From a virus: DNA of 26,203 nt. The notes beneath the pieces are model-generated. The model was not told where the DNA came from. It did no database searches and worked only from the letters and a program-made list of their open reading frames with translations. Numbering within the stretch: position 1 is the first letter of the stretch; each line of letters starts with the position of its first letter. The translations under genes and the position numbers were made by a program. Positions 21,438 through 26,203 of the stretch are shown in pieces. The stretch is taken from the IMG/VR virus record IMGVR_UViG_3300037558_001396, positions 1 to 26,203 of that record. The stretch is one strand, 5' to 3'.

Positions 21438-24400
21438 ATGCCAAAACTAAATAATTTCAAAAAAAAACATAAAAACGCATATTCGTATGAAGCCAAAGAC
21501 GACGTGCGTGACCGTATTGAGGTGGAAGTCGGAGATATAATGCAAGACGACTTCATGCCCCAGATTAAACTAAAGCGTTGGGATAATGAGGTGAACTTAT
21601 CGGTGCGCCTAAAAGAAAACATGCATGGCGCTATCACGTTGGATGGTGCGGGTGATATAGTAACATTAGCCGACGACAAAAAGAGTGTAAAGTTTTATAA
21701 CGTATCAAAAGACATTAGTAAGTACCACGACCCAACATTTGTTCGAGTGGTACGGAATTATGGTGTGGCACCAGAGCGTTTTTTGAGTACGTACGAGTTT
21801 AATAAAAATGTACGTGGCAACAAATCTCAAATTGCATTTATAAGCGTCGTAGATAGACCGATGCTTTTTTTGCTCGGCTCTAGTAACTTAGTTAGTGACT
21901 TTTACTATGAGGACATTAGATTACCAGTATATAGACTTCTTACGGGGTTTTCGTCAAACCCAATGTATATAGACAAAGGAATGGTGATGTTGAGTATCGA
22001 ACACTCTAGAGCAGAAGATATACGGCACGCTTTCATGGATAATGTCGCAAAAGGGCTATTGGCGTATGGGTTTGAGAGTAAACATTTCAGAGTGTCACGC
22101 AGTAAGAAGTTATTATACAAAGAGAAGAAGATTGTATCTACTTCAATAGAGGATAATTTATTTGGCGCATACGTAAACTTTGATTGTGAGTATAACAAAT
22201 CAATGGAGTTGTATCGTGCAGGTGTTAAGTATGACAGTCAGGACGAGGTCGGTACCACGTATGGTAAGTTGCATAGTATAAACGCAGACATACCACAAGA
22301 GAAGTTTGTCGAACATGTGGTATTTGAAACATTGAGCGCATTAGGTATACAGCATAAAATATCAAAGCTAACTGTTGCGGAAGAAAGAGCAGTAGAGGCG
22401 AAAGAAAAAATTGCAATAAGCGATGAGTGGAGGAAAGATATGGTTCGCAAAGACAAGTTAGGTATGCACGACACCGAAGGTTTTGAGTTTGAGCTTGAAC
22501 TACAAAAACCACCAGAGAGCGGTATTTTTAGGTTTACAATACAAACAAAGGGGTTAGATTTCTTTTATCAACCGGCACTTACATCAGAAGAAAAATCAAA
22601 AGGATTACATCGTCCGTACGACGTTGAAGGTAGTTATGCTGTTTATCATAAAAAAAGAAAAGGTAACATTATTGGGGGCAAAGATTATAAGACAGGTAAA
22701 GCATTTCATATTTATAGACCATACGCAGAAGACGCAAATGGCGACAGAGAATGGGGTCACTTAACTGTCGACGAAAAGAACGGAGAGCTTAAAATGGAGT
22801 TTAGCAAAGAGTGGCTAGACAGCGCAGCTTACCCAGTGAGAGTTGACCCAACATTTGGTTATACTAGCGTTGGTGCTTCTAGTGCGGATATGTCGTCACA
22901 ATATACCAGTTTCGGCTCGGCACAACAATACGCAGTCGGAAGTGGGTTTGACTTGGACTCAATAAGTATGTATGTATCGCAGCCCTCCGGCGGTTTCGCA
23001 ATAAAGGCAGCGTTATATGACGACAATGGCTCAAATACTCCAAATAACAGGCTCGCACTTGGCACGGTAACAGTCAGTACGACCGCAGCGTGGAAAACAA
23101 AAACTTTAGTGTCCAACGGTAACTTGACCGGTAACTATTGGGTGCACTGGTCAGAAGACGCAAACGGTGACGCATATATAGGCAGAGGCCAGATATATTA
23201 CGACACAGTATCGTCCGGCACTTTGTATACAGCGTCAGACAACGATGATGCCTATGTGATGAATGGTGACCCTTGGGGTGGCACAAATGGCATAAACACG
23301 GTAACAATGCAATATTCTATATACGCAACATATACAGCGGGCAGCACAGCATATACAAAAAACCTTACAGAGTCTATAACTTTAGTAGATACAAAAACAA
23401 TACAAACACAAAAATCTTTTAACGAAGTTATAATAGTATTAGACACAATAGCGAAAAAGTCAGCAAAGGTGTTTACAGAAAACATCACGCTTAGCACTGC
23501 TATTGCAAAACAAATTGCGCATACTTTTGTTGAGGCAATCACTTTGGCGGACTCTATAACAAACCAAACGAGCAGACTATTTACCGAGTCAATCACATTG
23601 GCAGATACTATCGCAAAAACCATGGTGCGGTCACTCACCGAGGCGATAACGCTCACAGACACACTCACACGCCAAACTCAACGGATATTTACAGAAACCG
23701 TCACATTGGCCGACAGCATAGCGAAACAAGCTCAAAAATCGTTCGTAGAGGCGATTACGCTTGTAGATAGCATATTGACCCAAGCAACGCTATTTAAGGT
23801 GCTCACGGAAGCCGTGGCGTTGACTGATAGCATAAAAAAACAGCTTTCCCGGTCATTTTCGGAAACAATCACGCTCACAGACGTACTATCAAAAATCGGT
23901 ACTTTTTTCAAATCGTTGGTTGAGGCAGTAACCCTCACGGACTCATTGAGCAAAAAGCCGGTAAAGTCATTCACCGAGTCAGTCAGTTTGTCGGATACAA
24001 TCACCAAACAAACTGCGCACGCTTTTGTGGAAGTGGTGACGCTCACAGATACAGTAACACGGCAAATCAATCGGACGTTTACAGAAGTGGTCACGTTGGC
24101 AGATAACATCACAACACAAGTTGCCCGTGTGTTCATAGAAACAATTGCACTAACGGACACATTGAGCAGACAAATTGGCAAGTCATTTACCGAAACAATT
24201 GTGCTTGCAGACACATTGAGAAAACAAACACAAAAGTCTTTCACCGAGTCAGTAACTTTGGCGGACGCTATAAACACCCTCACGGTATTTGGTAGAGTAT
24301 TCACAGAAACCGTGACGCTCACTGCAACATTGACCGTCAAAACACTTATGAGCAAAGGCAAGATTGTTTTGCTCACAATCGCCGATAAAAGCATTACTGC

Positions 24401-24521
24401 AATACGCAATACAAGCAAAGCAATTTTGCGCACTATAAAAGACGACAAAAATATAGTAAAATTAAAGAGTACAGACAAGGCAATTTTGCCGTCAAAAAAT
24501 AAAGACCAAACAATACTATGA
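21438..24521 (+). CDS. Large tail or receptor-binding-type protein with 18 repeats
   Basis: The 1027-residue product starts at the ATG in AAAAAACC-ATG; a GTG at 21420 would add 6 residues. Residues about 1-470 are a mixed domain ending WLDSAAYPVRVDPTFGY, typical of large phage surface proteins. About 471-640 are a Ser/Thr/Gly beta domain, possibly carbohydrate-binding. Residues 643-972 are 18 tandem repeats of consensus FTEAITLADTIxKQ-, 15 of 18 residues and 3 of 20. A Lys-rich tail with IxKAIL-type mini-repeats follows. Base composition is more AT-rich and differs from its neighbours. Likely host-range determinant; no enzymatic motif seen. Confidence 0.7.
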   Translation: MPKLNNFKKKHKNAYSYEAKDDVRDRIEVEVGDIMQDDFMPQIKLKRWDNEVNLSVRLKENMHGAITLDGAGDIVTLADDKKSVKFYNVSKDISKYHDPTFVRVVRNYGVAPERFLSTYEFNKNVRGNKSQIAFISVVDRPMLFLLGSSNLVSDFYYEDIRLPVYRLLTGFSSNPMYIDKGMVMLSIEHSRAEDIRHAFMDNVAKGLLAYGFESKHFRVSRSKKLLYKEKKIVSTSIEDNLFGAYVNFDCEYNKSMELYRAGVKYDSQDEVGTTYGKLHSINADIPQEKFVEHVVFETLSALGIQHKISKLTVAEERAVEAKEKIAISDEWRKDMVRKDKLGMHDTEGFEFELELQKPPESGIFRFTIQTKGLDFFYQPALTSEEKSKGLHRPYDVEGSYAVYHKKRKGNIIGGKDYKTGKAFHIYRPYAEDANGDREWGHLTVDEKNGELKMEFSKEWLDSAAYPVRVDPTFGYTSVGASSADMSSQYTSFGSAQQYAVGSGFDLDSISMYVSQPSGGFAIKAALYDDNGSNTPNNRLALGTVTVSTTAAWKTKTLVSNGNLTGNYWVHWSEDANGDAYIGRGQIYYDTVSSGTLYTASDNDDAYVMNGDPWGGTNGINTVTMQYSIYATYTAGSTAYTKNLTESITLVDTKTIQTQKSFNEVIIVLDTIAKKSAKVFTENITLSTAIAKQIAHTFVEAITLADSITNQTSRLFTESITLADTIAKTMVRSLTEAITLTDTLTRQTQRIFTETVTLADSIAKQAQKSFVEAITLVDSILTQATLFKVLTEAVALTDSIKKQLSRSFSETITLTDVLSKIGTFFKSLVEAVTLTDSLSKKPVKSFTESVSLSDTITKQTAHAFVEVVTLTDTVTRQINRTFTEVVTLADNITTQVARVFIETIALTDTLSRQIGKSFTETIVLADTLRKQTQKSFTESVTLADAINTLTVFGRVFTETVTLTATLTVKTLMSKGKIVLLTIADKSITAIRNTSKAILRTIKDDKNIVKLKSTDKAILPSKNKDQTIL
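23364..24353 (+). repeat. 18-unit protein-coding tandem repeat, 54-bp period
   Basis: The 990 bp encode 18 units: 15 of 54 bp and 3 of 60 bp, which sums exactly to 990. Each unit reads F/L-T/V-E-x-I/V-T-L-x-D-x-I/L followed by a polar/basic stretch. Units are diverged in DNA but conserved in protein, so selection has kept the fold. The pattern predicts a beta-solenoid or beta-fibre shaft. Confidence 0.85.
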
Positions 24522-25438
24522 AAACTTTAATTGCACCAACAGAGGATTTTATAAAACTTGAGCGCACCGAGCTTGACGCAGACGTTTCCGCCGGCTCAAA
24601 TGTCGCACTCACACTTTTGAGCAATGACGGATTGAGTCAAAACGATTTTATTGTTGTTGGCCGTGAAGGGTCAGAAAAAGCAGAGCTTCAACAGATAAAT
24701 GCGGCGGTTGTGGCCGGTACTACGGTGCAAGTTGCAACGCTCAAGTTTGCACACAAAAAGGGCGACCCGGTAACACGATACCGATACAACCAAAGAAAGT
24801 TTTATGGTGCAACAAGCGCGACCGGGACATACACAGAATTAACAACCGACGGCTCGCCAAAAACAATTCAAGTTGACGACCCACAAGGCACAATACTTGA
24901 GTACACCGGCTCGGAAGGATACACACATTTTAAGGCGACGTATTACAACGCAACAAGCATCGACGAAACAAGTATTGCCGACAGTGACGCAGTAGAGGCA
25001 GACGAAAGTAAACGCTACACGTCGCTTTATAATATCCGCGTACAAGCCGGATTAACCAACAACCCATTTATTACCGACGGCAGAATTGAAAGAAAAAGAA
25101 AACAAGCAGAAAACGAAATTAACTCAATGATTGCTTCGAGGTACACGTTGCCTTTGGCAGAAGTACCGGAGTTGTTGGGTACCATTTGTGACTTGCTTGC
25201 GGCCGGTTATGTAGATTTTGAAGAGTTTGGACCGGACGGCGAAGGTAAAAAATGGTTAGGGGAAGCACGCGGCATGCTCAAGTCATTGCAAGACGGAAGG
25301 CAACGCCTCATAGGAAGCGACGGCACCGAGCTATCACCAACGAGCAAGTCAAACCGATTACGTGGGTACCCCGATAATGACGGGGTAGGTCGAGCCGACA
25401 CACCGGAAAGACATTTTACAGTTAACAAAAGATTTTAA
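24518..25438 (+). CDS. Head-tail connector, DUF1320/Mu gp36-like C-terminus
   Basis: A 306-residue protein starting within an ATGA overlap with the tail gene. Residues about 1-140 are a beta domain (VALTLLSNDGLSQNDFIVV, then TVQVATLKFAHKKGDPVTR). Residues about 165-265 match the DUF1320 connector: VQAGLTNNPFITDGRIERKRKQAENEINSMIASRYTL-like helices, then ICDLLAAGY. Mu gp36 lies in the head completion region. The long N-terminal beta domain is unusual for the family and may be a fusion. Confidence 0.65.
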   Translation: MKTLIAPTEDFIKLERTELDADVSAGSNVALTLLSNDGLSQNDFIVVGREGSEKAELQQINAAVVAGTTVQVATLKFAHKKGDPVTRYRYNQRKFYGATSATGTYTELTTDGSPKTIQVDDPQGTILEYTGSEGYTHFKATYYNATSIDETSIADSDAVEADESKRYTSLYNIRVQAGLTNNPFITDGRIERKRKQAENEINSMIASRYTLPLAEVPELLGTICDLLAAGYVDFEEFGPDGEGKKWLGEARGMLKSLQDGRQRLIGSDGTELSPTSKSNRLRGYPDNDGVGRADTPERHFTVNKRF

Positions 25439-25440
25439 GT

Positions 25441-25899
25441 ATGGCATTTCAACTCGCATGGAACATTGAAGGTGAGCAACAACTTTTGCGTAACCTTCGG
25501 GGAGTAAAAGAAACCATGGGGGATTGGAAACCGGCCTTTGACAAAACAGCACGTGACCTTAAAAGAGTTTTTGCAAATGATGTTTTTTCAAGCAAAGGTC
25601 GAGCAGTAGAGGAAAACTGGCCACCACTCAAACCGCAATACCTTGCACAGAAACGCGCTCAAGGTTTCTCGGACCAACCACTTGTAAAGACAGGCAAAAT
25701 GCAAAAGTCGTTTAAGTCACTGGTGAAGGCAGACAGCGCGACGATATGGAACGCAGTAACATACTTCCGGTACCACCAATCAAACAAACCACGTACAGTG
25801 CTTCCACGACGAGTTATGATGAAGCTAGGCAATGACCAAAAAGCAATGGTGGTAAAGATTTTCCACACGCATTTTGTAAATAAATTAAAAAGAACATGA
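25441..25899 (+). CDS. Phage virion morphogenesis/tail completion protein (Mu gpG-like)
   Basis: The 152-residue product has the Mu gpG/P2 gpS signature: ENWPPLKPQYLAQKR, then PLVKTGKMQKSF, then VTYFRYHQSNK, then LPRRVMM. Family members join head to tail or aid virion assembly. It starts 2 nt after the connector stop and overlaps the next gene by ATGA. Length is typical. Confidence 0.8.
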   Translation: MAFQLAWNIEGEQQLLRNLRGVKETMGDWKPAFDKTARDLKRVFANDVFSSKGRAVEENWPPLKPQYLAQKRAQGFSDQPLVKTGKMQKSFKSLVKADSATIWNAVTYFRYHQSNKPRTVLPRRVMMKLGNDQKAMVVKIFHTHFVNKLKRT

Positions 25900-26203
25900 G
25901 CGACTTATACACAGACCCAATACTTAAAAAATACGCAGACCTCATTACCGGGGTCGTTGGTGAGGGTGTCTTTAAGCGCACCTACTTTGGCGACCCGATA
26001 CGCATACCGGTAAGCAATATGCCGGCGCTCATTTTGTCGAAAGACGAAACAAGAGCGCAAAACCTCACGAACAGTGAGGACGTACACCAAATGGCAATAG
26101 TGCTTACGGTCGTTACCGATATGCGCGACGACATAAGCGACGATAAAACAATTGCCGCCGGCATTGCAACTCTTTATGATATTATAGAGGGTAGGGACGA
26201 AAC
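25896..26203 (+). CDS. Partial tail/head completion protein (cut by window end)
   Basis: The frame starts with ATGAGC inside the ATGA overlap with the previous gene and stays open to the window end, giving at least 102 residues. It has a helical N-terminus (DPILKKYADLITGVV), then strands (GEGVFKRTYFGDPIRIPV, MAIVLTVVTDMRDD). Similar small proteins after gpG-like genes act in tail completion, but I cannot assign a family. 3' end missing. Confidence 0.6.
   Translation, partial: MSDLYTDPILKKYADLITGVVGEGVFKRTYFGDPIRIPVSNMPALILSKDETRAQNLTNSEDVHQMAIVLTVVTDMRDDISDDKTIAAGIATLYDIIEGRDE

Noticed and set aside
23364-24353. CRISPR array (regular 54-bp periodicity)
   Set aside because: Repeats are diverged in DNA, fill one long frame and are conserved in protein; there are no identical repeats with unique spacers.
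23732-24478. Long antisense open frame opposite the tail repeats
   Set aside because: It mirrors the repeat coding sequence; its Ser/Val periodicity is a shadow of the sense repeat.

Overview
This 26.2 kb window looks like one contiguous stretch of a tailed double-stranded DNA bacteriophage (Caudoviricetes). Every supported gene is on the + strand, and genes are tightly packed, often overlapping by ATGA or by 14 nt. The head module is recognisable: small terminase, large terminase, a Mu gp29-type portal fused to a Mu gpF-like minor head domain, a Mu gpI-like protease with a scaffold half, a DUF2190-like cement protein, an HK97-fold major capsid protein, a DUF1320-type connector and a Mu gpG-like virion morphogenesis protein. 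No transposase or integrase is visible. The host cannot be named. Genes have A-rich upstream regions instead of Shine-Dalgarno sequences, and several promoters sit so close to the ATG that the mRNA should be leaderless. This suggests a host that initiates translation without Shine-Dalgarno pairing, for example a Patescibacteria-type or Bacteroidota-type host (inference only).

Layout. 1-2.75 kb: small early genes (SprT-like metallopeptidase, several mini zinc-ribbon proteins, a membrane-anchored RlpA-like cell-wall protein). 2.8-5.5 kb: a DNA recombination/repair block behind a strong promoter (PD-(D/E)XK nuclease, probable annealing protein, RecB/Cas4-like exonuclease). 5.5-9.9 kb: many small unknown proteins, with a promoter plus hairpin unit at 6.7 kb that may be a short non-coding RNA or an attenuator. 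9.9-11.75 kb: a Cys/His-rich protein, a DNA cytosine-5 methyltransferase interrupted by one in-frame TGA, and two small genes. 11.8-21.4 kb: packaging and head genes, with a long complementary RNA element after the capsid gene. 21.4-24.5 kb: a giant repeat-bearing tail or receptor-binding-type protein of differing composition. 24.5-26.2 kb: connector and tail-completion genes, the last one cut by the window end.

The main unexpected observations are these. (1) A single TGA replaces the expected Trp of the methyltransferase motif RKRLF-W-TN, although TGA is a normal stop elsewhere in the window. (2) The tetranucleotide GATC is absent by my reading of the whole window. (3) GANTC is absent from everything except about 22.9-24.7 kb, in and just after the tail repeat gene. 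(4) Leaderless-type promoters recur at six genes. (5) There are two candidate structured RNAs. (6) The protease gene has an internal start that could make a separate scaffold, and the portal is fused to the minor head protein.

No intergenic gap exceeds 300 bases. The larger ones (6693-6823, 11743-11831, 18920-19067) are described as features. No tRNA, rRNA, insertion sequence or CRISPR array was seen.
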